Source: an uncultured Gemmiger sp. | GTDB taxonomy: Bacteria; Bacillota; Clostridia; Oscillospirales; Ruminococcaceae | DNA: 64,000 bases | Direction: 5' to 3' | Assembly (NCBI GenBank): GCA_934502625.1 | Contig: CAKSUQ010000003.1 | Location: 53,880 to 117,879 of the forward strand | Made by a program: the position numbers and the translations under genes | Notes under the pieces: generated by a model | The model's input: only the letters and a program-made list of their open reading frames with translations | Database searches by the model: none | What the model was told of the DNA's origin: nothing | Shown here: positions 15,849-23,612 of the stretch, one piece after another | How the letters are laid out: every line of letters begins with the position of its first letter | Numbering within the stretch: position 1 is the stretch's first letter

Positions 15849-16292
15849 TCACCCCACCTTTCCCAGCAGCCAGTACACAACGCCCCACACGAAGCTCGCC
15901 AGCGTACCAAAGGCGATAACAGGCCCCGCAATGCCGAAAATCTTCGCGCCGACACCGGTGACCCAGCCCTCGGCCTTGAACTCGATGGCCGGGCTGACGA
16001 CCGAGTTCGCGAACCCCGTGATGGGCACGAGCGTGCCCGCGCCCGCCTTGGCGGCCAGCTTTTGATACCAGCCGGGCAGGGTGAGCAGCGCCGACAGGAA
16101 GATCAGCGCGATGCTCGTCAGGGTGCCCGCCAGCGTCTTGTCGTACCAAATCAGGAAAAACTGCCGCAGCCCTTCGCCGAGGGCGCAGATCGCCCCGCCG
16201 ACCAAAAACGCCCACACGCAGTCCTGCACCACGGGCGAGGGCGGTGACGCACGGTTTACCATTTCATCGTATTGCTTGGGGTTCAGTTTCAC
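15849..16292 (-). CDS. spoVAC: Stage V sporulation protein AC
   Basis: Membrane protein of 147 residues and four helices, mechanosensitive-channel-like member of the SpoVA complex. It begins VKLNPKQYDEMVNRASPPSP, the conserved SpoVAC N-terminus. A GTG start is chosen because AAGGAGG lies 8 bases before it; the in-frame ATG at 16346 falls beyond the S palindrome S4 and has no ribosome site. First gene of the operon, preceded by a SigG-like promoter. Confidence 0.95.
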   Translation of the reverse strand: MKLNPKQYDEMVNRASPPSPVVQDCVWAFLVGGAICALGEGLRQFFLIWYDKTLAGTLTSIALIFLSALLTLPGWYQKLAAKAGAGTLVPITGFANSVVSPAIEFKAEGWVTGVGAKIFGIAGPVIAFGTLASFVWGVVYWLLGKVG

Positions 16293-16315
16293 AGTCCATA
16301 CCTCCTTGCAGATCA

Positions 16316-16342
16316 GTAGGGGCGCACCTGCGTGTGCGCCCG
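16316..16342. repeat. Family S palindrome S4 (single) in the spoVA leader
   Basis: GTAGGGGCGCAC / GTGTGCGCCC arms. It lies between the putative SigG promoter and the spoVAC ribosome site, so it becomes a 5' UTR hairpin. Confidence 0.78.
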
Positions 16343-16365
16343 GCAAGCCGACCTTCTTTCACAAG

Positions 16366-16395
16366 TAGTATGCTCTTAATTTCCCAAAAATATAA
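16366..16395 (-). promoter_or_regulatory. Putative SigG-type promoter of spoVA operon
   Basis: On the minus strand TTATA (16391-16395), 18 bases, CATACTA (16366-16372), close to the SigG consensus GHATR-N18-CATNHTA. SpoVA operons are SigG-controlled in B. subtilis. It overlaps the end of the GNAT gene. Confidence 0.6.
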
Positions 16396-16945
16396 CGTTC
16401 CCGCGATAATACGGCTGCGGCACCATGACCTTGTACAGTGCGCCCAGCTCCCTGCACAGCGCCGCATCGGGGGCGGTGCCGCCGCAGGGCAGGGACAGCA
16501 CGGCGTACCGCGTGCCAAAGACGCGGCTTTCCAGCGCTGTTGCCCGCGCGCCCGCCCGCAGGTAAAACCCGATGCGCCGCCGCGCCACGGCGGGGTCGGG
16601 CGCTTCGGCGGGGTGCTCGCATTCCAATACCAGGTCGTGTATCCGCATGGCGTCGTAGTCCTTGACAAGCTGCAAGGCCGCCGTGCCGACGCCGCCGCCC
16701 CGCAGGTCGTACCGCACGGCAAAGTAGTCCAGCAGTGCCGTGCGCTGCCCCGGCAGCACGACCTGCCACGCGTAGGCCAGCCGCGTGCCCGTGTCGTCGG
16801 CGAGCAGCAGCGGCTCATAGACGCCCGCTTCCAGCAGGCGCTTGATCTCGACAAACGGCTTCAGCTCGGCGGCGGGGAAATCCCGCGGCAGGGCAGTGTG
16901 GTAGAGTTCTTCACATTCCGCAGGGGACAGACGCAGGATTTGCAT
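16376..16945 (-). CDS. GNAT-family N-acetyltransferase
   Basis: 189-residue GNAT protein. YFAVRYDLRGGGVGTAALQL contains the acetyl-CoA loop (R-x-x-G-x-G), and HPAEAPDPAVARRRIGFYLR fits the usual C-terminal strand-helix; the layout resembles clostridial GNATs of unknown substrate. GAAAGGAGA precedes the ATG. It lies upstream of spoVAC on the same strand but with a sporulation promoter inside its 3' end, so co-regulation is not needed. Confidence 0.8.
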   Translation of the reverse strand: MQILRLSPAECEELYHTALPRDFPAAELKPFVEIKRLLEAGVYEPLLLADDTGTRLAYAWQVVLPGQRTALLDYFAVRYDLRGGGVGTAALQLVKDYDAMRIHDLVLECEHPAEAPDPAVARRRIGFYLRAGARATALESRVFGTRYAVLSLPCGGTAPDAALCRELGALYKVMVPQPYYRGNVIFLGN

Positions 16946-16966
16946 GGGGATTTCTCCTTTCTGTGA

Positions 16967-16995
16967 TTGAATTGTGGGAAGATATACGGTATAAT
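16967..16995 (+). promoter_or_regulatory. Promoter of prmA-rsmE
   Basis: TTGAAT (16967-16972), 17 bases, TATAAT (16990-16995). The start site would lie near 17002, giving a ~200-base 5' UTR made almost entirely of four S palindromes. Confidence 0.8.
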
Positions 16996-17027
16996 AAAGG
17001 AAATTGTCTGCAATGGCGCGGCTCTGC

Positions 17028-17177
17028 GGGTCGTCGAGGACGCCGACCCCTACAACGCCGTAGGGGCGTGGCTCTGCTCCGCCCGGAAGCCTTGCGGCTG
17101 CGGGCACTTGCGGCGGGGTGAGGGCACCCCGCCCTACGTATCGTCAGGCGGTAGGGCGGCATGCCCTCATGCCGCCG
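17028..17177. repeat. Family S palindrome cluster S5 (4 elements)
   Basis: Four palindromes with inner stems GGGTCGTCGAGGACG-type, GGGCGTGG/CCGCCC-type (imperfect), CGGGGT/ACCCCG and CGGCAT/ATGCCG. They lie in the transcribed leader of prmA and stop 12 bases before its ribosome site. Confidence 0.82.
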
Positions 17178-17203
17178 CACATCTTATCAAAGGAGCCACC
17201 CAC

Positions 17204-18124
17204 ATGGAATGGACTGACATCAGCATTACCGTCGCAAAGCGCGACGCGGACACGGCCGAGGCCATCGCGACGATGGTCGCCAACGGCGGCATTTATATCG
17301 AGGATTACAGTGATCTGGAACAGCAGGCGTGGGAGATCGCGCATGTCGACCTCATCGAGCAGGACTTGCTGGATAAACCGCGTGATATCGTCATTGTACA
17401 CATGTACCTTGCGCCGGACGAGAACCCCGCCGAGGTGCTGCCCCTGTTTGAGGAACGCCTGAAAAACACCGGCATCGACTATAAGCTCAACACCACCGGC
17501 GTCGAGCAGGAGGACTGGCAGAACGCGTGGAAGAAATATTATCACGCCATGGACATCGGCCAGCGCCTTGCCATCGTGCCCGGCTGGGAGGATCACCAGA
17601 CCGACCGCGTCAAGATCGTCATGGATCCCGGCATGGCCTTCGGCACCGGCACGCACGAGACGACGTCGCTCTGCCTTGAGACGCTGGACAGCCTTGTCAA
17701 GGGCGGCGAGCGCGTGCTGGACATCGGCACGGGTTCCGGCATCCTTGCCATCGCTGCGCTGAAATTGGGCGCTGCGTCGGCTGAAGGCGTCGACATCGAC
17801 CCGATGTGCGTGCGCACTGCGGGCGAAAATGCCGCGCGCAACGGCGTGGCCGACCGGTTCAAGGTGCTTGTAGGCGATCTGTCCGACAAGGCCAGCGGCC
17901 AGTACAACATCATCACGGCCAACATTGTGGCGGCGGCCATCCTGTCGCTTGCCCCGCACGTGCCGGTACTGATGGCACCCGGTGCGCGGTTCATCGCCAG
18001 CGGCATCATCGACGAGCGCAGGGACGAGGTCATCACCGGCCTGAAAGCCGCCGGTCTGGAGCCGATCGAGGTGAAAGAAAAGCGCGGCTGGGTCTGCATT
18101 ATCTGCGAAAAGAAAGAGGCGTAA
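17204..18124 (+). CDS. prmA: Ribosomal protein L11 methyltransferase
   Basis: 306-residue cytosolic SAM enzyme that trimethylates ribosomal protein L11. The N-terminal substrate-binding domain begins MEWTDISITVAKRDADTAEA; the catalytic domain has MDPGMAFGTGTHETTSLCLE followed by LDIGTGSGILAIAALKLG and the NI-motif ITANIVAAAIL. AAAGGAG supports the start; an earlier in-frame ATG lies within the promoter and S cluster. Five bases separate it from rsmE, a gene pair conserved in Firmicutes. Confidence 0.96.
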   Translation: MEWTDISITVAKRDADTAEAIATMVANGGIYIEDYSDLEQQAWEIAHVDLIEQDLLDKPRDIVIVHMYLAPDENPAEVLPLFEERLKNTGIDYKLNTTGVEQEDWQNAWKKYYHAMDIGQRLAIVPGWEDHQTDRVKIVMDPGMAFGTGTHETTSLCLETLDSLVKGGERVLDIGTGSGILAIAALKLGAASAEGVDIDPMCVRTAGENAARNGVADRFKVLVGDLSDKASGQYNIITANIVAAAILSLAPHVPVLMAPGARFIASGIIDERRDEVITGLKAAGLEPIEVKEKRGWVCIICEKKEA

Positions 18125-18128
18125 AACC

Positions 18129-18857
18129 ATGCCGCATCGTTATTTTACGCGGGAGCTGGCCGACGGTCGCGCCGCGCTGACCGGCAGCGACGCGCACCAT
18201 CTGGCCGACGTCATGCGCGCCAAGCTCGGCGAGGAGGTCGTGCTCTGCGGCCCCGACGGGCTGGAATACCTCGGCACGGTCACAGCCATCGAGCCGGGGC
18301 GGGTGGAGTTTTCCGTCACCGACGGCACAACCAGCAAGGCCGAGCCGGACTGCGCCGTAACGCTGTTCGCGGGCTACCCCAAGGCGGGCAAGCTCGAAGA
18401 GGTCATCCGCCACAGCGTCGAGCTTGGCGTGGCCGAGGTCGTACCGTTTTTCAGCCGATACTGCGTTGCATCGCCCAAAAAAGAGGATGTGAAGTGCGAG
18501 CGGTACAACCGTATCGCCGCCGAGGCCGCCAAGCAGGCAGGCCGCGCGATGCTGCCCCACGTAGCCATGCCGCTGCCGGATTTTGCCGCCGTGTGCAGGG
18601 CGTTTGCAGATTTTGACGTCGTGCTCTTCTTTTACGAGGGCGGCGGCGCGCCGCTGCGGGAGATCCTGCACCCCGGCCGGTACAAACGCATCGCCCTTGT
18701 GACGGGCAGCGAGGGCGGCTTCTCGGTCGAGGAAGCCGCCGCCGCGAAGGCTGCGGGTGCTGTCACCGTGGGGTTAGGCCCCCGCATCCTGCGCTGCGAG
18801 ACCGCCCCACTGGCCGCCCTGACTGCCGCCATGCTGCTGACGGGGAATTTAGAATAA
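18129..18857 (+). CDS. rsmE: 16S rRNA m3U1498 methyltransferase
   Basis: 242-residue SPOUT-class methyltransferase. The N-terminal PUA-like domain begins MPHRYFTRELADGRAALTG with DAHHLADVMRAK; the C-terminal knot contains LVTGSEGGFSVEE and GLGPRILRCETAPLAA, the family's SAM-binding signature. It methylates N3 of U1498 in 16S rRNA in assembled 30S subunits. Co-transcribed with prmA and ended by a terminator. Confidence 0.96.
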   Translation: MPHRYFTRELADGRAALTGSDAHHLADVMRAKLGEEVVLCGPDGLEYLGTVTAIEPGRVEFSVTDGTTSKAEPDCAVTLFAGYPKAGKLEEVIRHSVELGVAEVVPFFSRYCVASPKKEDVKCERYNRIAAEAAKQAGRAMLPHVAMPLPDFAAVCRAFADFDVVLFFYEGGGAPLREILHPGRYKRIALVTGSEGGFSVEEAAAAKAAGAVTVGLGPRILRCETAPLAALTAAMLLTGNLE

Positions 18858-18883
18858 CCGCACAAACCATAGTATGTAAATAG

Positions 18884-18923
18884 AAAGAGGAGCGTCACCC
18901 GCATGTGGGTAACGCTCCTCTTT
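18884..18923 (+). terminator. Intrinsic terminator of prmA-rsmE
   Basis: AAAGAGGAGCGT / ACGCTCCTCTTT with an inner CACCCGCATGTGGGT loop-stem. Confidence 0.88.
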
Positions 18924-18940
18924 GTGTTATTATTGCCCTT

Positions 18941-19026
18941 GTAGGGGCCGGGCACGCCCGGCCCGCAGGTAAAAGGCTAACGGACACTAATGGGAAACCC
19001 GCGGGCCGCACATGTGCGGCCCCTAC
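18941..19026. repeat. Family S palindrome pair S6
   Basis: Two elements facing each other: GGCCGGGC/GCCCGGCC and GGGCCGCACA/TGTGCGGCCC, each with the GTAGGG or CCCTAC edge on the outside. They sit between convergent rsmE and mutY. Confidence 0.8.
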
Positions 19027-19033
19027 AGCTCTG

Positions 19034-20062
19034 CTATTTTGCCTTCACATATGCTGCGAACGCATTCGGCACGGGGTAGACCTCGGCCAGATCGTCCGGG
19101 GCTGCCCAGACGCAGCCCGCCGGCAAATCGCAGGCCGCCGCTGTGCCGCGCCAGCCGCCAAGCTGCCAAATCTTGTGGGTAAACACGTGCTTTGCCGGGG
19201 GCAGGGCTTCGCCCCACTCTACCTGCACGCCCAGCTTCGCCAGCTCACCGCGCAGCTCGTCCTGCGTCAGGGCGCGTTCCCACGCAACCGGCTGCCACAG
19301 CCCCGCCAGCAGCCCCCGCGCGGGGCGGCGCTGCAATAAAATGCCGCGCTCGCTCTCGATCAAGGCCACCGTCACGGGCACTTTGGTTTTGGCCTTCGGC
19401 GCGGGCTTCACGGGCAGCTGATCGGCGCGGCCTGCGGCATGCCCGGCGCAGCGGTCAGCCAGCGGGCAGGCGTCGCAGTGGGGCGTACCGGGGATGCAGA
19501 CCAGTGCGCCCAGCTCCATCAGCGCCTCGTTGTACGCGCTGGGGGTATCCTTCGGCATCTGGTCGAGTACCCGCACGGTGAAGGCTTTCTTCGTCGCCGG
19601 GCTCATCACGTCAGCGTCATCGTTGTACAGCCGCGCAAAGACGCGCAGCACGTTGCCGTCCACCGCAGGCGCGGGGATGCCGAAGGCGATGCTCGCCACC
19701 GCGCCCGCCGTGTAATCGCCGATGCCCGGCAGACTGCGCAGGGCGTCGTAGTCGGCGGGCAGGTCGCCGCCGTACCGCTCACACACGATGCGCGCGGCCT
19801 TCTGCATATTGTTGACGCGGTTGTAGTAGCCTAATCCCTGCCACAGCTTGCGCAGGGTGTCCGGCGCGCAGGCGGCCAGTGCGGCGGGATCGGGCAAGGC
19901 CGCGATAAAACGTTCATAATAGGGGATGGCCGCTGCCACGCGGGTCTGCTGCAGCATGATCTCGCTGACCCAGATATGGTACGCAGAAGGCTCCTGCCGG
20001 AAAGGCAGGAGCCTTTTGTTTGCGTGGAACCATTGCAGCAGCGGCGCCGCAATGGGCTGCAT
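19034..20062 (-). CDS. mutY: A/G-specific adenine glycosylase
   Basis: 342-residue base-excision enzyme that removes adenine opposite 8-oxoguanine. Visible are the catalytic Glu in SEIMLQQT, the helix-hairpin-helix LPGIGDYTAGAV with Asp in PAVDGNVLRV, and a [4Fe-4S] loop with Cys-x6-Cys-x2-Cys-x5-Cys (IPGTPHCDACPLADRC). The C-terminal NUDIX-like domain for 8-oxoG recognition begins near residue 225. Its ATG shares one base with the asnS stop (TGATG), so the genes are translationally coupled. Confidence 0.95.
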   Translation of the reverse strand: MQPIAAPLLQWFHANKRLLPFRQEPSAYHIWVSEIMLQQTRVAAAIPYYERFIAALPDPAALAACAPDTLRKLWQGLGYYNRVNNMQKAARIVCERYGGDLPADYDALRSLPGIGDYTAGAVASIAFGIPAPAVDGNVLRVFARLYNDDADVMSPATKKAFTVRVLDQMPKDTPSAYNEALMELGALVCIPGTPHCDACPLADRCAGHAAGRADQLPVKPAPKAKTKVPVTVALIESERGILLQRRPARGLLAGLWQPVAWERALTQDELRGELAKLGVQVEWGEALPPAKHVFTHKIWQLGGWRGTAAACDLPAGCVWAAPDDLAEVYPVPNAFAAYVKAK

Positions 20063-21447
20063 CAGAAGCCTCCGCAGGTGCGGGGGAAGGGGATGACGTC
20101 GCGGATGTTGGGGATGCCGGTGACGTACATCAGCAGGCGCTCGAAGCCGAGGCCGTAGCCCGCGTGCTTGACGCTGCCGTAGCGGCGCAGGTCAAGATAC
20201 CAGTCGTAGTCGGCGGTGTTCAGACCCAGCTCCTTCATGCGGGCTTCCAGCACGTCGAGGCGCTCCTCACGCTGGGAGCCGCCGATCAGCTCGCCGATGC
20301 CGGGCACCAGCATATCGGCGGCGGCGACAGTCTTGCCGTCCTCGTTCTGGCGCATATAGAATGCCTTGATCTCCTTCGGGTAGTCGGTGACGAAGACCGG
20401 CTTTTTGAAGATCTGCTCGGTCAGGTAGCGCTCGTGCTCGGTCTGCAGATCCGTGCCCCACTCGACCTTATACTGGAAGTTGTCGTTGTTCTTTTTCAGC
20501 AACTCGATGGCGTCGGTGTAGGTGACGCGGGCGAAATCGCTGGAAGCGACCAGTTCAAGGCGCTCCAGCAGCCCCTTGTCAAAGAACTGGTTGAAGAAGG
20601 CCAGCTCGTCGTGGCAGTTGTCCAGCAGATAGCGGATGACGTAGCGGGTCATGGCCTCGGCGGTCTCAAGGTAAGTGTTCAGGTCGGCGAAGGCCATCTC
20701 CGGCTCGATCATCCAGAACTCGGCCGCGTGGCGGGTGTCGTAGCTCTTCTCGGCGCGGAAGGTGGGGCCGAACGTGTAGACATTGCCCAGCGCCATGGCC
20801 ATGGCCTCGGCCTCCAGCTGGCCGGAGACGGTCAGGTTGACGGGGCGCTTGAAGAAGTCCTTCGTGTAGTCGACACCGCCCTCGTCGTTGCGGGGCACGT
20901 CGTTGAGGTCGAGGGTCGTGACTTGGAACATCTCGCCCGCGCCCTCGCAGTCAGAGCCGGTGAAAATCGGCGTATGTACGTAGGTAAAGCCGTGCTCGTG
21001 GAAGAACTGGTGCAGGGCGAACGCCGCCTGACCGCGCACGCGGAACGCCGCGTTGAAGGTGTTGGTGCGCGGGCGCAGATGGGTCATGGTGCGCAGATAG
21101 TCCATGCTCATCTTCTTTTTCTGCAGCGGGTAATCGCCGCCGCAGGCACCCAGCACGGTGATCTCGTCGGCGTTGATCTCAAAGGGCTGCTTGGCGTTCG
21201 GGGTCAGCACCAGCGTGCCGGTGACCTCGAAGCTGGTGTACAGGCCGCACTTGGCGATCTCGGCGTAATTGGCGAGCTTGTCTGCCTGAAATACGATCTG
21301 GACGGGCTTATAGCAGCTGCCGTCGGACAGCGAGATAAAGCCGATATTTTTGGAATCGCGTACCGTTTTTGCCCAGCCGCAGACGGTGATCTTGGTGCCG
21401 TCCGCAGGGGTGGTCTTGTACAGCGATGCAAGTTCCGTTCTCTGCAT
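20062..21447 (-). CDS. asnS: Asparaginyl-tRNA synthetase
   Basis: Class IIb synthetase of 461 residues. The anticodon-binding OB domain spans about 1-115 ([20 protein letters not shown]); class II motifs are [39 protein letters not shown] and [20 protein letters not shown]. The catalytic pocket has the AsnRS-type [11 protein letters not shown] region. GAGGAG sits before the chosen ATG. No T-box leader was found; a plain SigA promoter precedes it. First gene of the asnS-mutY operon. Confidence 0.96.
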   Translation of the reverse strand: MQRTELASLYKTTPADGTKITVCGWAKTVRDSKNIGFISLSDGSCYKPVQIVFQADKLANYAEIAKCGLYTSFEVTGTLVLTPNAKQPFEINADEITVLGACGGDYPLQKKKMSMDYLRTMTHLRPRTNTFNAAFRVRGQAAFALHQFFHEHGFTYVHTPIFTGSDCEGAGEMFQVTTLDLNDVPRNDEGGVDYTKDFFKRPVNLTVSGQLEAEAMAMALGNVYTFGPTFRAEKSYDTRHAAEFWMIEPEMAFADLNTYLETAEAMTRYVIRYLLDNCHDELAFFNQFFDKGLLERLELVASSDFARVTYTDAIELLKKNNDNFQYKVEWGTDLQTEHERYLTEQIFKKPVFVTDYPKEIKAFYMRQNEDGKTVAAADMLVPGIGELIGGSQREERLDVLEARMKELGLNTADYDWYLDLRRYGSVKHAGYGLGFERLLMYVTGIPNIRDVIPFPRTCGGF

Positions 21448-21484
21448 GGATAGTCCACTCCTCTTTATACATATGAATATAAGT

Positions 21485-21513
21485 ATTGTAGCAGGTATTT
21501 TGTAAAAAGTAAA
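21485..21513 (-). promoter_or_regulatory. Promoter of asnS-mutY
   Basis: TTTACT (21508-21513), 17 bases, TACAAT (21485-21490) on the minus strand. Confidence 0.65.
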
Positions 21514-21554
21514 GAGGGGGATGGGGAGGCGGGGGAACACTGCACGGGCGGTTT

Positions 21555-21709
21555 GTAGGGGACGCATATATGCGTCCCGTGGAACGTTGCCAGTGTTGCA
21601 ACGCGAGGATTCCGCCGCCCGGTAGGGGCGAGGCATGCCTCGCCCTCAACACAAACCGTTATTGCACTCCTGCCGGACAGCTGCGGGTCGGGCATGCCCG
21701 ACCCCTACC
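21555..21709. repeat. Family S palindromes S7 (3 elements) in a 389-base gene-free gap
   Basis: Three palindromes with inner stems GACGCATA/TATGCGTC, GCGAGGCA/TGCCTCGC and GGTCGGGCA/TGCCCGACC. Together with the TTTTGGACT structure at 21739-21841 and the asnS promoter they account for the gap 21448-21836. Confidence 0.8.
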
Positions 21710-21738
21710 GCGTACTAAATTCCCAAATTCCCAGAATA

Positions 21739-21841
21739 CCCCCTATTACCAATATATTTTGGACTAAAGTCCAGAATTAAAAAGGGTTTTGGACTAAAGT
21801 CCAAAATTAAAATTGTAATAGGGGGATTTTGGACTTTTACC
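21739..21841. repeat. Nested palindromes with TTTTGGACTAAAGTCC core
   Basis: Outer arms CCCCCTATTAC (21739-21749) and GTAATAGGGGG (21815-21825) enclose two near-identical palindromes TTTTGGACT-AA-AGTCCA (21757-21773 and 21787-21806), 30 bases apart. A third half-site TTTTGGACT (21827-21835) runs into the spoIIP stop codon. May serve as the spoIIP terminator; protein binding is also possible. Confidence 0.75.
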
Positions 21842-22958
21842 CCTGCACCGCCTCGGCCAATGCCTCTGCGGCGTACCGGCCTGCGCGTATCGCTTCGTCC
21901 AGCGTGTTCGCGTGGCCGCCGATTTCTATTAACAGGCTGCCCGTCGTCAAGTCCTGATTGTAAAACCGATACCCGCACAAGACCGGGCGCGTCAGGCCGG
22001 GGTGGGCGGTCTCCATGGCAGCCTCCCACGCGGCGGCAAAGCGCAGGTTCAGCCGCCAGTTGGGCAGGGCAACGCTGCCGCCATTGTCGCATCCGGCGAT
22101 CACCATGACCTGCGCCGTGCTCTCGCCGTCGATCTCGCACACCGGCTTGACCCGCGTGCCGTCGCTGTCCTCGATGGCGTCGCGGTGGACGTCCAGCACG
22201 ATTTTGATGGACGGATACCGCGCCAGATAGTCCTGCACGCCCGCGCGGCTGCGCTCGTAGCTGCCCGTGTAGCCGGGCGCATCGTAGAGGGTCTCGTCGT
22301 GCAGCGTGTTGATGCCCGCCGCATTCAGCACCCGCGCTATCTCCGCGCCGACGGCCACCATATTCAGCGCCGTATTCTTGCTGCGGGCTGCATAGCTGCG
22401 GTCAAACACCAAGTCCGGCCAAGTCTGGTAGCTCTCGGTCGCATGGGTGTGCATGATAAGAATTTGCGGTTCATCGCTGTTTTTCTCAACAGCAAACGGC
22501 AAGCTCTGGGTCGTGACGGCAGCGCGCAGGTCTGCATCGGTGCGCTCGGTCGCGTTGCGGATGCTGCCCGCCGCCAACTGCACAAAGCCGTCGCCGCTTC
22601 CCTGTTTCAGCTGCACTGCGCGGATGCGGCCTGCATCGGTCAGCTCCGGCGCGGCGCTGGGCAGCAGTGTGGCCGTGGGTTCGGGCGTCGGCGCTCCTGT
22701 GGGGGTGGCCGTTGGGGCAGGGGTGGGGGGCTCGGTCACTGCGGGGGTCGGCGTGGGGCGGCGGTCGGGGCGCTGGGGCTTGTAGACGGCCTGTGCATCG
22801 CCCGGCCAACCGATCGCCGACGCGGCGACAGGGTCTTGCAGGTACAGCGCCCCGCGCACGAGCCAGCCGCGCCCCGGCAGGACGGTCACCGCCGCCGCGC
22901 TGCCCGCAAAAACGGCGCAGGCCAGCGCCGCAGCCAGCCATCGGCGCAGTTTTTCCAT
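21837..22958 (-). CDS. spoIIP: Stage II sporulation protein P-like amidase/endopeptidase
   Basis: 373-residue protein with an N-terminal signal/anchor (about 5-25), a Pro/Thr-rich linker (about 65-110) and a C-terminal amidase domain. The domain shows LIMHTHATESY (zinc His), VLDVHRDAI (second His) and LIEIGGHANTLDEA (Glu), the SpoIIP active-site pattern. Partner SpoIID is outside the window. It cleaves septal peptidoglycan for engulfment. An ATG 8 bases after AAGGGGG is chosen over a GTG three codons earlier. A SigE-like promoter matches mother-cell expression. Confidence 0.93.
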   Translation of the reverse strand: MEKLRRWLAAALACAVFAGSAAAVTVLPGRGWLVRGALYLQDPVAASAIGWPGDAQAVYKPQRPDRRPTPTPAVTEPPTPAPTATPTGAPTPEPTATLLPSAAPELTDAGRIRAVQLKQGSGDGFVQLAAGSIRNATERTDADLRAAVTTQSLPFAVEKNSDEPQILIMHTHATESYQTWPDLVFDRSYAARSKNTALNMVAVGAEIARVLNAAGINTLHDETLYDAPGYTGSYERSRAGVQDYLARYPSIKIVLDVHRDAIEDSDGTRVKPVCEIDGESTAQVMVIAGCDNGGSVALPNWRLNLRFAAAWEAAMETAHPGLTRPVLCGYRFYNQDLTTGSLLIEIGGHANTLDEAIRAGRYAAEALAEAVQG

Positions 22959-22981
22959 CGCGCACACCCCCTTGCACTGGG

Positions 22982-23008
22982 ATTTTATGCGGATTTTTTG
23001 CTTTCTAT
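22982..23008 (-). promoter_or_regulatory. Putative SigE-type promoter of spoIIP
   Basis: On the minus strand ATA (23006-23008), 16 bases, CATAAAAT (22982-22989), close to the SigE pattern ATA-N16-CATACAnT. The mother-cell sigma factor controls spoIIP elsewhere. Confidence 0.6.
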
Positions 23009-23029
23009 GAAGTTTTTTTCAAAAACCAC

Positions 23030-23058
23030 TTGCAACTTTCCGAAAAGTGTGGTAGGAT
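23030..23058 (+). promoter_or_regulatory. Promoter of rpsT
   Basis: TTGCAA (23030-23035), 17 bases, TAGGAT (23053-23058). Confidence 0.75.
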
Positions 23059-23096
23059 AACTTGTACTGTTATGGGGAACTAAGGAGGTGGAACGA

Positions 23097-23363
23097 ATGC
23101 CTAATATTAAATCTCAGAAGGATCGCGTTGTTCAGGGCAAGAAAGAGGCTCTGCACAACAAGACCATCAAGTCCAACCTGAAAACAGTGGTCAAGAAGGC
23201 AAACGCTGCCATCGACAGCAACGCTGCTGACAAGGAGACCGTCGTTAAGGTCGCTGTCTCTGCCATCGACTCTGCCAAGAGCAAGGGTGTCATCCATAAG
23301 AACACCGCTGCCCGCAAGATCAGCCGCATGGCTAAGCGCGCTAACAAGGCTGCTGCTCAGTAA
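23097..23363 (+). CDS. rpsT: 30S ribosomal protein S20
   Basis: Basic 88-residue helical protein beginning MPNIKSQKDRVVQGKKEALH, with the C-terminal AARKISRMAKRANKAA segment typical of S20. It binds 16S rRNA early in 30S assembly. AAGGAGG precedes the ATG; the GTG nine bases earlier falls next to the ribosome site and is rejected. Codon use is the most biased of the window (AAG, GTC, GCT), as expected for a ribosomal protein. It stands alone with its own promoter and terminator. Confidence 0.97.
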   Translation: MPNIKSQKDRVVQGKKEALHNKTIKSNLKTVVKKANAAIDSNAADKETVVKVAVSAIDSAKSKGVIHKNTAARKISRMAKRANKAAAQ

Positions 23364-23377
23364 TTGATCGCATGAAC

Positions 23378-23408
23378 AATGCCCGCCGTTTTCACGGCGG
23401 GCATTTTC
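23378..23408 (+). terminator. Intrinsic terminator of rpsT
   Basis: AATGCCCGCCGT / ACGGCGGGCATT followed by TTTCAT. Confidence 0.9.
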
Positions 23409-23415
23409 ATTTAAT

Positions 23416-23564
23416 AAGCCTTCCCCCAAGGGGGAAGGTGCCCCGAAGGGGCGGATGAGGGGCGGAGTTACCTCAGCAACCCGTTTCCGGGCAATAAAAA
23501 GAGTGCGCCGCCCCTCATCAGTCAGCGGGCGGAGCCGCTGACAGCTTCCCCCAAGGGGGAAGCC
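23416..23564. repeat. Family L palindromic element, copy L4
   Basis: About 148 bp, terminal hairpins CTTCCCCCAAGGGGGAAG on both sides, inner GATGAGGGGCGG / CCGCCCCTCATC arms and central CCCGTTTCCGGG stem. Confidence 0.88.
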
Positions 23565-23566
23565 AA

Positions 23567-23599
23567 AGCTGCCGGAAAGATTCTATATTTCCGGCAGCT
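23567..23599. terminator. Strong hairpin between L4 and the enzyme I-like gene
   Basis: AGCTGCCGGAAA / TTTCCGGCAGCT with a 9-base loop. T-runs are short on both strands, so it is a weak bidirectional terminator at best. Confidence 0.6.
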
Positions 23600-23612
23600 C
23601 TTTGTGTTATTT

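Noticed and set aside
21448-21712. T-box leader for asnS
   Set aside because: No specifier loop or conserved T-box bulge was seen; the promoter lies close to the ATG and the rest is S palindromes.
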